DNA from: Phytoactinopolyspora alkaliphila
GTDB lineage: Bacteria; Actinomycetota; Actinomycetes; Jiangellales; Jiangellaceae
DNA length: 64,000 nucleotides
Reading direction: 5' to 3'
Assembly: GCF_010550695.1 (NCBI RefSeq)
Contig: NZ_JAAGOB010000001.1
Coordinates: 620,001 to 684,000, forward strand
The position numbers were made by a program, and so were the translations under genes. Below the pieces are notes generated by a model. It did not search any database and had not been told where the DNA came from. It saw nothing but the letters and a program-made list of their open reading frames with translations. Of the stretch, positions 18,850-27,357 are shown piece by piece; position 1 is the first letter of the stretch; each line of letters begins with the position of its first letter.

Positions 18850-19847
18850 GCCAGAGCGGTCAGCGGCATCGACGACCGGACAGCGCGTCGGCCCAGGTGG
18901 CGAGGTTGCTGTCGATGCTTCCCTACCTTCGCTCGCACCCGTACGCGCGAGTGGCTGAGGTCGCCGAGCTGTTCGGAGTCAGCGAACGACAGGTCATCCG
19001 GGACCTTCAGGTGCTGTGGTTCTCCGGCCTCCCGGGCCTGGCGATGGGGGACTACATCGAGGTAGACATGGAGGCGGTCGAAGGCGAGGGCGTGATCAGC
19101 GTCGCCAATGCCGACTACCTCGCCAGGCCGTTGCGGCTGCGCACCGACGAAGCTGTCGCCCTGCTCGTGGCGCTGCGCACACTCGCGGAAGTACCTGGGT
19201 CGTTCGAGCGGGCGGCGATCGACCGGGCGATCACCAAGCTGGAGCGGGCGGCCGGCGAGCACGCCGAGAGAGCGGGAGCGGTCCAGGTGCAAGTGGACGG
19301 CGACGCCGTCGCCGAGGTCGCTGCCACCATCCGCGCCGCTCTCGACGACAAGCGCCGGATCCACCTGTCGTACTGGGTACCCGCACGCGACGAGACGACG
19401 GAGCGTGACGTCGACCCCATGCGACTGGTGATCGTCGACGGCCGCCTCTACATGGAGGGCTGGTGCCGGCGCGCCGAAGAGGTGCGGCTGTTCCGCCTGG
19501 ACCGGGTGGCCGGTGTGACGCTGCTCGACGTCGCCGCGGAGGTTCCGCAGGACGCCCGTCCCAGAGATCTGTCGGGTGGTCTGTTCCGGCCGTCTCCCGA
19601 CGACGAGCTGGTGACCCTGGAGCTGACCCGCGGGGGCCGCTGGGTGTCGGACTATTACCCGTACGAAAGTGTGGAGGAGACCAGCGAAGGCGGCATGCGG
19701 CTGCGGCTGCGGGTACGCGACCGGCGCTGGCTGCGCAGGCTCGCTCTGCGGCTCGGCTCCACGGGACGCGTCGTCGATCCGCCTGATCTGGCGGAGGAGA
19801 TCGCCGCCGACGCCAGGAATGCTCTGGATGCCTACGGTGTGAGGTAA
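18846..19847 (+). CDS. pafC: WYL-domain transcription activator PafC
   Basis: A 333-residue partner of PafB with the same layout: an N-terminal helix-turn-helix (about 20-75, VAEVAELFGVSERQVIRDLQVL), a linker and a WYL domain (IHLSYWVPARDE, LVIVDGRLYMEGWCRRAEEVRLFRLDR), then the WCX region. Paired PafB/PafC genes, fused in some genera, act together as a DNA-damage activator. ATG at 18846 overlaps the pafB stop (ATGA). The name refers to their proximity to pafA, not to a proven role in pupylation. A small membrane protein gene follows 12 bp later. Confidence 0.94.
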   Translation: MSQSGQRHRRPDSASAQVARLLSMLPYLRSHPYARVAEVAELFGVSERQVIRDLQVLWFSGLPGLAMGDYIEVDMEAVEGEGVISVANADYLARPLRLRTDEAVALLVALRTLAEVPGSFERAAIDRAITKLERAAGEHAERAGAVQVQVDGDAVAEVAATIRAALDDKRRIHLSYWVPARDETTERDVDPMRLVIVDGRLYMEGWCRRAEEVRLFRLDRVAGVTLLDVAAEVPQDARPRDLSGGLFRPSPDDELVTLELTRGGRWVSDYYPYESVEETSEGGMRLRLRVRDRRWLRRLALRLGSTGRVVDPPDLAEEIAADARNALDAYGVR

Positions 19848-19859
19848 GGTCAAGAAGCT

Positions 19860-20051
19860 ATGTCGACGTTGGCGATCTGGCTGTTTCTCGCGGTGGCGGT
19901 GTTGTTCGTCCTCGCGGTGCTCGGCGTGCTGTTGGCCGTGCGGAGCACGTGGCGGAAGAGCAAGATCTTCGTTCGGGAAATGGACAGCCTTTCCCAGGAC
20001 GTGGAACGCACCGTAGGATTACCGCAGTACCCGAATGAACACGTGCATTGA
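19860..20051 (+). CDS. Small single-span membrane protein
   Basis: A 63-residue protein of unknown function between pafC and tatA. Residues 3-28 form one hydrophobic segment (LAIWLFLAVAVLFVLAVLG). It is followed by a positively charged stretch (RSTWRKSK), suggesting the N terminus is outside and the tail cytoplasmic, and a short polar tail. It lies 12 bp after pafC and 59 bp before tatA in the same orientation, so it is probably real. No conserved motif links it to the Tat translocase, although it resembles TatA in size and layout. Confidence 0.6.
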   Translation: MSTLAIWLFLAVAVLFVLAVLGVLLAVRSTWRKSKIFVREMDSLSQDVERTVGLPQYPNEHVH

Positions 20052-20110
20052 GGGCAAGACGGGCGTCCTGACGTACCATCGGTAGCACAGACCGCAAGGA
20101 GTTGGGTTCG

Positions 20111-20398
20111 ATGTTCGGTATGCAAGGGTGGCAGCTGGTTATCGTCGCGGCGATCATCGTGCTCCTTTTCGGTGCGAAGAGGCTGCCTCAGATGGCTAGG
20201 GGCCTCGGCCAGTCGTTGAAGATCTTCAAGGCCGAGACGAAGGGCCTGATCGATGACGACTCCGCGAAGGACGACTCCGTGGTTTCCGAGTCCACGGCGC
20301 CAGGCGAGCCGAAGAGCGCGGACGCGCGCGCCGTGGAGCCCACCAAGGTGGAGACCCCGGCCGATCGTGTCAACGAGTCTTCGGGCCGCGACGCCTAG
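20111..20398 (+). CDS. tatA: Sec-independent translocase subunit TatA
   Basis: A 95-residue TatA. An N-terminal membrane helix (about 4-21, WQLVIVAAIIVLLFGAKRLP) ends in the FGxxxLP hinge, followed by an amphipathic helix (ARGLGQSLKIFKAET) and a disordered acidic/polar tail. It oligomerises to form the passage for folded Tat substrates; two binding lipoproteins in this window carry twin-arginine-like signals. ATG at 20111 follows AAGGAG (20097-20102) at normal spacing. tatC follows 22 bp downstream. No tatB is present in the window, in line with a two-gene tatAC unit here. Confidence 0.95.
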   Translation: MFGMQGWQLVIVAAIIVLLFGAKRLPQMARGLGQSLKIFKAETKGLIDDDSAKDDSVVSESTAPGEPKSADARAVEPTKVETPADRVNESSGRDA

Positions 20399-20420
20399 CC
20401 GGCCAGGCGCGTAAACCAAC

Positions 20421-21287
20421 GTGGCGACCTTCATCGGACGTCGCGGGAAGTCTTCCCGCCCGGAGCGTGATCCGGAAGGCCGGATGAGTCTGGCCGATCA
20501 TCTGCGTGAGCTGCGCTCGCGTTTGGTCAAGTCAGCCATCGCGGTCCTGCTGTTTGGCGTCGTCGGCTTTGTCTTCCGCGATCAGATCATGGAGTTCCTG
20601 CTGGATCCCATGATCGCGGCCGCCGAACGCACGGGCGCGGACGCCCGGGCGACGTATCAGCAGGCGACCGACCCGCTCCTGGTCCCCATGACTATCGCCA
20701 TGTGGACCGGTCTGGTCTTGGGCGCTCCGGTCTGGATCTATCAGATCTGGGGATTCGTCACGCCCGCGCTGTACTCGAACGAGAAGAAGTGGGCGTTCGC
20801 GGTCGTCGGCACGGCCGTGCCGATGTTCGGTGCCGGGGTGGCCCTCGCCATCTGGGTCATGCCGAGGGCCTGGGAGTTCCTGCTGAACTTCACCCCGGAC
20901 GACATCAGCAACTACGTGCCGTTCCGGGACTATCTGTCCTTCGTCATCCGGCTCACGTTCGTCTTCGGCGTGGGCTTCCTGCTGCCGATCTTCATCGTTC
21001 TGCTCAATGCCGTCGGTGTGCTGCGACACGAAGCCCTGTCGGCGGCGCGGCGCTGGGTGATCGTCGGCATCTTCGTCTTCGGCGCGGTGACCACCCCCAC
21101 CGGCGATCCGCTGACCCTCATGCTGCTGGCCGTTCCGATGTGGCTGATGTTCGAGGCGGCAGTGGTGATCTGCCGGGTCATGGACCGTCGGCGTGCACGC
21201 GCCTTCGGGGGCCATCTCGCCGACGACGAGGCCACGCCGGACGACGAGCTCGACAAGATCGGCCGCATCGACGACGACAAGGACTGA
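20421..21287 (+). CDS. tatC: Sec-independent translocase subunit TatC
   Basis: A 288-residue polytopic TatC, the receptor for twin-arginine signal peptides. The cytoplasmic N terminus (MSLADHLRELRSRLVKS) holds the conserved Glu/Arg of the signal-binding site. Six hydrophobic segments follow, including FVTPALYSNEKKWA with the conserved periplasmic Pro and FVFGVGFLLPIFIVLL with the membrane Glu/Gln region. The charged C-terminal tail (DDEATPDDELDKIG) is typical of actinobacteria. GTG start at 20421, in operon with tatA. A 72-bp repeated element begins 11 bp after the stop. Confidence 0.95.
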   Translation: MATFIGRRGKSSRPERDPEGRMSLADHLRELRSRLVKSAIAVLLFGVVGFVFRDQIMEFLLDPMIAAAERTGADARATYQQATDPLLVPMTIAMWTGLVLGAPVWIYQIWGFVTPALYSNEKKWAFAVVGTAVPMFGAGVALAIWVMPRAWEFLLNFTPDDISNYVPFRDYLSFVIRLTFVFGVGFLLPIFIVLLNAVGVLRHEALSAARRWVIVGIFVFGAVTTPTGDPLTLMLLAVPMWLMFEAAVVICRVMDRRRARAFGGHLADDEATPDDELDKIGRIDDDKD

Positions 21288-21298
21288 CCCCTCGCACG

Positions 21299-21370
21299 GC
21301 ATGCCAGGGTTTGTGGTCGCTGAAAACGGACAAATGGGTCAGTGTAGCGACCACATCCCATGCCAGGGGT
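21299..21370 (+). repeat. 72-bp structured repeat element, copy 1
   Basis: First of two 72-bp elements, between tatC and helY. It begins and ends with the direct repeat CATGCCAGGG (21300-21309 and 21359-21368). A perfect 9-bp stem GTGGTCGCT (21313-21321) pairs with AGCGACCAC (21346-21354) around a 24-nt loop that contains AAACGGACAAAT. The second copy at 34335-34406 has the same length and matches at 58 of 72 positions. Differences cluster in the stem and the distal loop; the ends and the loop core are invariant. I do not recognise the family. Confidence 0.8.
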
Positions 21371-21439
21371 TGCGAATGTCCGGCGATGTGCCCGCGTGGG
21401 GGAGCGTGACGTCGCGGCACAACGGGTAGCCTGGGGGCC

Positions 21440-24190
21440 ATGAGCTCGCCCGCGGAGCGGTACGCGGCGTCGCGGCGCCGGCTGGTAGACCGTCAGACGT
21501 CGCTTGGACGATTCCGGTCCACGTATCAATTCGATCTCGACGAGTTCCAGGAACGCGCGTGTGAGGCGCTCGAGACGGGCCGGGGTGTCCTGGTCGCGGC
21601 GCCAACAGGCGCGGGCAAGACGGTGGTGGGGGAGTTCGCCGTCCACTTGGCGCTGGAAGAAGGGCGCAAGTGCTTCTACACCACGCCGATCAAGGCCCTG
21701 TCGAATCAGAAGTACCACGACCTGGTGGCCCGCTACGGCGCGGACTCCGTCGGCCTGCTCACCGGAGACAACACGGTGAACGGCGAGGCTCCTGTGGTGG
21801 TGATGACCACAGAGGTGCTGCGGAACATGATCTACGCCGGCTCGGCCACGCTGTCCGGGCTCGGCTACGCGGTGATGGACGAGGTGCACTATCTGGCCGA
21901 CCAGTTCCGCGGCGCGGTGTGGGAAGAGGTGATCATCAACCTCCCCGAATCGGTGAGCGTGGTGGCCCTGTCCGCCACGGTCTCGAACGCGGAGGAGTTC
22001 GGCGAATGGCTGACCACGGTCCGCGGTGACACAGACGTGGTCGTCGAGGAGCGACGCCCGGTGCCGCTGTGGCAACACGCCATGGTGGGGCCCAGGCTGA
22101 TGGACCTGTTCGCGCAGACCGGTGCGTCCGAGGACGCCCGCAAGACGGTCAACCCTCAACTGCTCCGGTATACGCGGGAGGAGTCCGCGTCCGACCGGTT
22201 CGGCAACCGCCGCCGCGGACGGCCGCCGCGGGGACCTCGCGGGGGATCGGTGTACACGCCGAACCGGATCGATGTGCTCGAGCGGCTTGAGCAGGCCGAC
22301 CTGCTTCCCGCGATCGTCTTCGTGTTCAGCCGGGCCGGATGCGACTCGGCGGTCCAGATGTGCCTCAACGCGGGGGTGCGGCTGACCACTGCGGAGGAAC
22401 GGGACGAGATCCGGACCGTGGTCGAAGACCGTCTGGCCGGGATTCCCGACGACGACCTGCGGGTTCTCGGCTACGCCACGTGGCTCGAGGGACTGGAGCG
22501 GGGAATCGCGGCCCACCATGCGGGAATGCTTCCGGCCTTCAAGGAAACGGTCGAGCACCTGTTCGTCCGGGGTCTGCTGCGTGCCGTGTTCGCCACGGAG
22601 ACGCTGGCCCTGGGCATCAACATGCCCGCGCGCAGCGTGGTGCTCGAGCGCCTGGTCAAATGGAACGGCGAAACACACGCCGACATATCACCGGGCGAGT
22701 ACACGCAGCTCACTGGCCGGGCGGGCCGGCGCGGCATCGACGTCGAGGGCCATGCGGTGGTGCTGTGGCAGCCGGGTTTCGATCCCACCGCCGTCGCCGG
22801 CCTGGCCTCCACGCGCACCTATCCGCTCCGCTCGTCGTTCCGCCCGTCGTACAACATGGCGGTCAACCTGGTTGACCGGATGGGCCGGGCTACGGCGCGG
22901 GAGATCCTGGAGTCGTCGTTCGCCCAGTTCCAGGCCGACCGCGCGGTCGTCGGACTCGCCCGTCAGATGCGCCGGGGTGAGGAAGCCCTGGAAGGCTACG
23001 AGGAAGCCATGACGTGCGATCTCGGTGACTTCCGGGAGTACGACGGGCTCCGGCAGAAGATCAAGGACCGGGAGGCGGCGTTGGCTCGCGAGGGCACGGC
23101 CCAGCGGCGCGCCGCTGCTGCGAGTTCGCTGGAGAAGCTGCGCATCGGCGATGTCATCAGGGTGCCTGCTGGCAAGTCGGCGGGCCTGGCCGTGGTTCTC
23201 GATCCGGGGATGAACGGCTCGGCCCGCCAGGAAGGCCCGAGGCCCACGGTCCTGACGGAGGGCAGGCAGGTACGCCGGCTGTCCCTGATCGACTTTCCCG
23301 ATCCGGTCGAGTCGCTCGCCCGGATGCGGGTCCCGCGCTCGTTCAACCCGAAGGTCCCGGCGGCCCGGCGCGACCTCGCGAACGCGTTGCGCCAGAAGGC
23401 GCCGGACACCGATGGCGACCGGCAGCGTCAGCGCCGGCGCCGGCGGGCCGCTGCCGCGGATGACCAGCAGCTGGCTCAGCTGCGCCGGGAAATGCGCGCG
23501 CACCCCTGTCACGCGTGCCCGGACCGGGAGGAGCACGCTCGCTGGGCGCAGCGCTGGCACAAGCTCCGGCGTGAGGTGAACCAGCTGTCCCGCCGGATCG
23601 AGGGCCGGACCAATACGGTGGCCCGGCAGTTCGACCGGGTGTGCTCGGTCCTCGACGAACTCGACTACCTGGACGGCGACGCGGCCACCGAGCAGGGCCG
23701 CCGCCTGGCCCGCCTCTACGGTGAGCTGGATCTCCTGGCGGCGGAATGCCTGCGCGAAGGCGTCTGGGACGCCCTGGACCCGGCGGAGCTGGCCGCATGC
23801 GCGTCGGCGCTGACGTTCGAATCGCGCCAGCCGGACGACGCGGGCCGCCCGGCGCTGCCTCCGGGACAGGTGAAGGAGCGGCTCGCGGAGATGGTGCGGA
23901 TCTGGGGCAGGCTGGAGGATGTCGAGTCCGCTCACGGCGTCGAGTTCCTGCGTGAACCGGATCTGGGCTTCGCCTCCGTGGCGTGGCGATGGGCCAGCGG
24001 GCACCGTCTGGAGCCGGTGCTGCTGGACGCCGGCATGACAGCGGGGGATTTCGTGCGGGCCATCCGGCAGCTGCTCGACCAGCTCGATCAGATCGCCGAC
24101 GCCGCGGCCGGAACACCTCTGCGGGACACCGCCCGGCTCGCGGTAGGTGCGCTGCGGCGTGGCGTTGTGGCCTACGACATGCTCACCTGA
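21440..24190 (+). CDS. helY: Ski2/Mtr4-like DEVH-box RNA helicase HelY
   Basis: A 916-residue superfamily-2 helicase. Walker A APTGAGKT lies at about 54-61, motif Ia TTPIKALSNQKY follows, the DEVH box is at about 147-150, and motif III is ALSATVSN. Domain 2 has FVFSRAGCD, GLLRAVFATETLALGINMPA and QLTGRAGRRGID. The C-terminal part carries the Ski2-family arch and DSHCT-like domains with a Cys pair (HPCHACPDREEH). The name follows the mycobacterial orthologue (Rv2092c). It is expected to unwind RNA or RNA-DNA hybrids; its partner in RNA decay is unknown. A -10-like TAGCCT sits at 21426-21431. Confidence 0.91.
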   Translation: MSSPAERYAASRRRLVDRQTSLGRFRSTYQFDLDEFQERACEALETGRGVLVAAPTGAGKTVVGEFAVHLALEEGRKCFYTTPIKALSNQKYHDLVARYGADSVGLLTGDNTVNGEAPVVVMTTEVLRNMIYAGSATLSGLGYAVMDEVHYLADQFRGAVWEEVIINLPESVSVVALSATVSNAEEFGEWLTTVRGDTDVVVEERRPVPLWQHAMVGPRLMDLFAQTGASEDARKTVNPQLLRYTREESASDRFGNRRRGRPPRGPRGGSVYTPNRIDVLERLEQADLLPAIVFVFSRAGCDSAVQMCLNAGVRLTTAEERDEIRTVVEDRLAGIPDDDLRVLGYATWLEGLERGIAAHHAGMLPAFKETVEHLFVRGLLRAVFATETLALGINMPARSVVLERLVKWNGETHADISPGEYTQLTGRAGRRGIDVEGHAVVLWQPGFDPTAVAGLASTRTYPLRSSFRPSYNMAVNLVDRMGRATAREILESSFAQFQADRAVVGLARQMRRGEEALEGYEEAMTCDLGDFREYDGLRQKIKDREAALAREGTAQRRAAAASSLEKLRIGDVIRVPAGKSAGLAVVLDPGMNGSARQEGPRPTVLTEGRQVRRLSLIDFPDPVESLARMRVPRSFNPKVPAARRDLANALRQKAPDTDGDRQRQRRRRRAAAADDQQLAQLRREMRAHPCHACPDREEHARWAQRWHKLRREVNQLSRRIEGRTNTVARQFDRVCSVLDELDYLDGDAATEQGRRLARLYGELDLLAAECLREGVWDALDPAELAACASALTFESRQPDDAGRPALPPGQVKERLAEMVRIWGRLEDVESAHGVEFLREPDLGFASVAWRWASGHRLEPVLLDAGMTAGDFVRAIRQLLDQLDQIADAAAGTPLRDTARLAVGALRRGVVAYDMLT

Positions 24191-24233
24191 GGACCCGGTG
24201 CCGCGTTCACCGGTGAGGCGCTGCCGCATAACG

Positions 24234-25097
24234 TCATTGCCGCGAGGGCGCGGACTCGCGCAGATACTGAAGGTTCGCGGCGATGCGTTCGGTCCTCGTC
24301 TGCCCGCCCAGGCTGGAGAAGTCCTCGACCGACACCCAGCCCTCGTAGCCGACCTGGTCGAGCGCCTGCAGCAGTAGTGGTATGTCCGCGAACCCCTCGC
24401 GCAGCGGCAACTGCGTGTTCTTCCACTCGACGGTGCCGTCCGACCTGGTGCCCGCCGGGACGGTAGAGCCGTTCTTCACCTGGACGTGCGCCAGGTACGG
24501 GCCGAGCGCCTCGAGACCGAGCCGGTACTCGGTCCAGCCCTCCCAGATCATGTTGCCGACGTCGTGGATGACGCCTACGTGGCTGGGGTCGAGGCCCTCG
24601 AGGAACGCGGCCGCCGCGTGTGGGCTGGGTGTGAGTTGCCGGTGGTGGATCTCGATGTTCGCCCGTACTCCGTGCCGGGCAGCCAGCTTGGCCACCTCGC
24701 CGTACTGGGCGCGCCGGGCGTTCCACTGGCCGGCGACGCTCTGGGACGTGTCGTAACCGCCCGAGCTCACCCGCAGCTGGGGGACACCGAGCTCCTTGGC
24801 GGCGACCATGGCCGCGTCGATCGCCTCCAGGTCGCCCGGAGCGAGGTAGGTGCCGAGCGCGGGCATCTGGAGACGGGCGTCGGCGGTGATCTTCTTGATC
24901 GCCGGAATGTTCTCGGCCAGCGACGATGCCGGCCAGGTGCACCGGTTGCCGGCCCAGAATCCCGGCCTTCCGTCCGGGGAGGCCGCCTGATCCGTCACCC
25001 GCCACTCGACGCCGTCGTAACCGGCAGCGGCGATCTCCTCGGCAGCGTGTGCTGGGTCCCATTCCGGGACGCTGACGGTGAACACGGCGAACTTCAT
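24234..25097 (-). CDS. Sugar phosphate isomerase/epimerase (AP endonuclease 2-like TIM barrel)
   Basis: A 287-residue xylose-isomerase-like TIM barrel. Metal-site residues typical of the family are visible: IEIHHRQLTPS, VIHDVGNM (Asp), HVQVKNG (His) and VSVEDFSSLGG (Glu). Such proteins isomerise or epimerise sugars, inosose or hydroxypyruvate-type compounds; the exact substrate cannot be read from sequence. ATG at 25097 was chosen because GGAGAGG lies just upstream and the barrel's first strand (KFAVFTVSVPEW) follows at once. It stands alone on the minus strand, convergent with helY. Confidence 0.85.
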   Translation of the reverse strand: MKFAVFTVSVPEWDPAHAAEEIAAAGYDGVEWRVTDQAASPDGRPGFWAGNRCTWPASSLAENIPAIKKITADARLQMPALGTYLAPGDLEAIDAAMVAAKELGVPQLRVSSGGYDTSQSVAGQWNARRAQYGEVAKLAARHGVRANIEIHHRQLTPSPHAAAAFLEGLDPSHVGVIHDVGNMIWEGWTEYRLGLEALGPYLAHVQVKNGSTVPAGTRSDGTVEWKNTQLPLREGFADIPLLLQALDQVGYEGWVSVEDFSSLGGQTRTERIAANLQYLRESAPSRQ

Positions 25098-25225
25098 GGA
25101 GCGCATCCTCTCCAAGAGCCCGGCCGTCCGGCTACCGTTTGCCATTTCTTGCCGGCCGTCCCCGTGATCGGCGACGACTTACGGCGTCATGACTCGGTCG
25201 TTCGTCGACGATCGTGCGGGCAAAG

Positions 25226-26146
25226 CTAAGCGTGGTCGGCGAAACTCAGCGCGCTCTTCACTCTGGTGACCGAGGATCCGAGGCCCCAGCGCTCGGTCAG
25301 GTCCGCCAGCGCGGACTCGTCCGCCGGCTCGGTCGGCAGGCCGTCGTCGAGATCCGGAACCGGCACGTCGGTGCGAACGGCGACGACGTCTCCGGCCACC
25401 GTGAGGTAGTCGTGGGCGTCGAGGAGTTTGCGGCGGACGGTGGGTGAGAGCTCCGAGCCGGGGTCGTCGGCGGCCGCGATCAGGCTTTTGAGGTCACCGA
25501 ACCGGTTGATCAAGGTCGCGGCGGTCTTGTCGCCGACACCGGGCACCCCCGGGAGCCCGTCGCTGGGGTCGCCGCGCAGCGAGGCGAAGTCCGCATAGGC
25601 CCGGCCCGGAATGCCGTACTTGGCCGTCACGACGGCCTCGTCGATGACCTCGTGCCGCCCCACGCCCCGGGCTGTATAGAGGACGCGGACCCGGCGCGCG
25701 TCGTCGACCAGCTGGAACAGATCACGGTCTCCCGTGACGACGTCGACCGGGCCGGCGGAGCGGGCGGCGAGCGTTCCGATGACGTCGTCGGCCTCGAAGC
25801 CGGCGACACCCACATGCGCGATGCCGAAAGCCTCGAGCACCTCGATGATCACCGGGACCTGGGCCTCGAGCGCGGGCGGCACCGTCTCGGCGCCGGTGGC
25901 CGCGTCGGCGAGGCGATGCGCTTTGTACGAAGGGACCAGGGCCACCCGGAACGCCGGGCGCCAGTCAGCGTCCAGGCAAGCCACCAGGTGGGTCGGCTGC
26001 CGGTCGGTGACCAGGCGGGCGATGAAGTCGAGGAGACCGCGTACGGCGTTGACCGGCGTGCCGTCCGGCGCGGTGATCTTCTCCGGCACGCCGAAGAAGG
26101 CCCGGAAGTACAGTGACGCGGTGTCGAGCAGCATGAGGCGGTTCAC
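25226..26146 (-). CDS. 5'-3' exonuclease (PolA N-terminal-like)
   Basis: A 306-residue stand-alone 5'-nuclease like the N-terminal domain of DNA polymerase I. The metal-binding acidic residues appear in order: LLDTASLYFRAF, CLDADWRP, GFEADDVIGTLA, VTGDRDLFQLV and GDPSDGLPGVPGVGDKTA, the last being the helix-hairpin-helix that grips DNA. It should remove 5' flaps and RNA primers and may back up PolA in repair or replication. GTG at 26146 or ATG at 26134 may start it. It is divergent from the M24 peptidase; the pair matches the Rv2090/Rv2089c neighbourhood of M. tuberculosis. Confidence 0.92.
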   Translation of the reverse strand: MNRLMLLDTASLYFRAFFGVPEKITAPDGTPVNAVRGLLDFIARLVTDRQPTHLVACLDADWRPAFRVALVPSYKAHRLADAATGAETVPPALEAQVPVIIEVLEAFGIAHVGVAGFEADDVIGTLAARSAGPVDVVTGDRDLFQLVDDARRVRVLYTARGVGRHEVIDEAVVTAKYGIPGRAYADFASLRGDPSDGLPGVPGVGDKTAATLINRFGDLKSLIAAADDPGSELSPTVRRKLLDAHDYLTVAGDVVAVRTDVPVPDLDDGLPTEPADESALADLTERWGLGSSVTRVKSALSFADHA

Positions 26147-26223
26147 AAGGCTCAGCTTGCCACGGATCGCCGGCGTGGGGACAGTATGTGCGCTGCGGCA
26201 CCTGTCCCGTAAGCTCTGTTTCC

Positions 26224-27330
26224 GTGAACGATCTCTTCAACGACCGGCTCGCCGCGGCGCGAGCGGTCGCCGCGAAGGCCGGCCTCGATGCCCTGCTGGT
26301 CACCCCGGGATCCGACCTCCGCTACCTGACCGGATATCGCGCGTTGCCGCTGGAGCGTCTCACCTGTCTGGTGCTCCCGGTCGAGGGCGAGGCGGCCCTC
26401 GTCGTACCTCAGCTTGAGGAGCCGGCCGCGGCGGCCTCGCCGGCCGGTGGACTGGCCGTGACGATCCAGCCGTGGCCGGAGACGGCCGACCCCGTGGCAC
26501 TCGTCGCGGACCGGTTGCGCGATGCGCGCCGGATAGGCGTCGACGACCACATGTGGGCAGAGAAGGTGCTCCGCTTCCGGGCGGCGATGCCTCAGGCCGA
26601 ACAGGCGCTCGCCGGCCAGGTCCTGGCCGGGCTGCGCATGCGCAAGGACACCGCGGAGATCGACGCACTGCGCGAAGCTGGGAGCGCCATTGACCGGGTA
26701 CACGCCCGCGTCCCCGAATGGCTCAAGGCCGGGCGCACCGAGGCCCAGGTAGGCGGGGACATTGCCGCCGCCATTATCGCGGAGGGGCATGAGCGGGTCG
26801 ACTTCGTGATCGTCGCCTCCGGCCCCAACAGCGCGAGTCCCCACCACGAGACAGGGGAGCGGGTCATCCAGGCGGGCGACGTCGTCGTCGTCGACATCGG
26901 CGGCACCACCGCCGCCGGCTACTGCTCCGACGAGACTCGCAGTTACGCCGTCGGGGAGCCCCCGGCAGACTTCGCCGCGCAGTACGACGCCCTGCTGCGT
27001 GCACAGCGCGCGGCCGTGGACCACGTACGGCCGGGCGTCTCCGCGGAATCGGTGGACGCCGCGGCGCGTGACGTGCTGACCGACGCGGGCCTGGGAGAGT
27101 ACTTCATCCACCGCACAGGCCACGGCATCGGCATGGAGACGCACGAGGAGCCGTACATCGTCACCGGCAACGACCGTGCGCTCGAGCCCGGGTTCGCCTT
27201 CTCGATCGAGCCGGGCTTCTATATCGCCGGCCGGTACGGGGCCCGGATCGAGGACATCGTGGTCACCACCGACGACGGCGTCGAGCGGCTCAATCTGCGC
27301 CCGCGTGAGCTCGTCGTCGTCGAGCCCTGA
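26224..27330 (+). CDS. M24 family Xaa-Pro peptidase
   Basis: A 368-residue aminopeptidase-P/prolidase-like enzyme. The N-terminal creatinase domain (about 1-125) precedes a pita-bread catalytic domain. Its five metal ligands are visible: Asp in VVVDIGGTT, Asp in YCSDETRS, His in RTGHGIGMETHEEPY, Glu in FSIEPGFYI and Glu in ARIEDIVV. It should cleave Xaa-Pro dipeptides or N-terminal Xaa-Pro bonds. GTG at 26224 was chosen because the creatinase domain starts there. Peptides released by the proteasome would be plausible substrates, but that link is inferred from location only. Confidence 0.93.
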   Translation: MNDLFNDRLAAARAVAAKAGLDALLVTPGSDLRYLTGYRALPLERLTCLVLPVEGEAALVVPQLEEPAAAASPAGGLAVTIQPWPETADPVALVADRLRDARRIGVDDHMWAEKVLRFRAAMPQAEQALAGQVLAGLRMRKDTAEIDALREAGSAIDRVHARVPEWLKAGRTEAQVGGDIAAAIIAEGHERVDFVIVASGPNSASPHHETGERVIQAGDVVVVDIGGTTAAGYCSDETRSYAVGEPPADFAAQYDALLRAQRAAVDHVRPGVSAESVDAAARDVLTDAGLGEYFIHRTGHGIGMETHEEPYIVTGNDRALEPGFAFSIEPGFYIAGRYGARIEDIVVTTDDGVERLNLRPRELVVVEP

Positions 27331-27357
27331 GATCGGGTTCGCGACACCGCGGCGCAG

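Noticed and set aside
20930-22678. 582-residue open frame on the minus strand
   Set aside because: It is antisense to tatC and helY and contains no recognisable motif.
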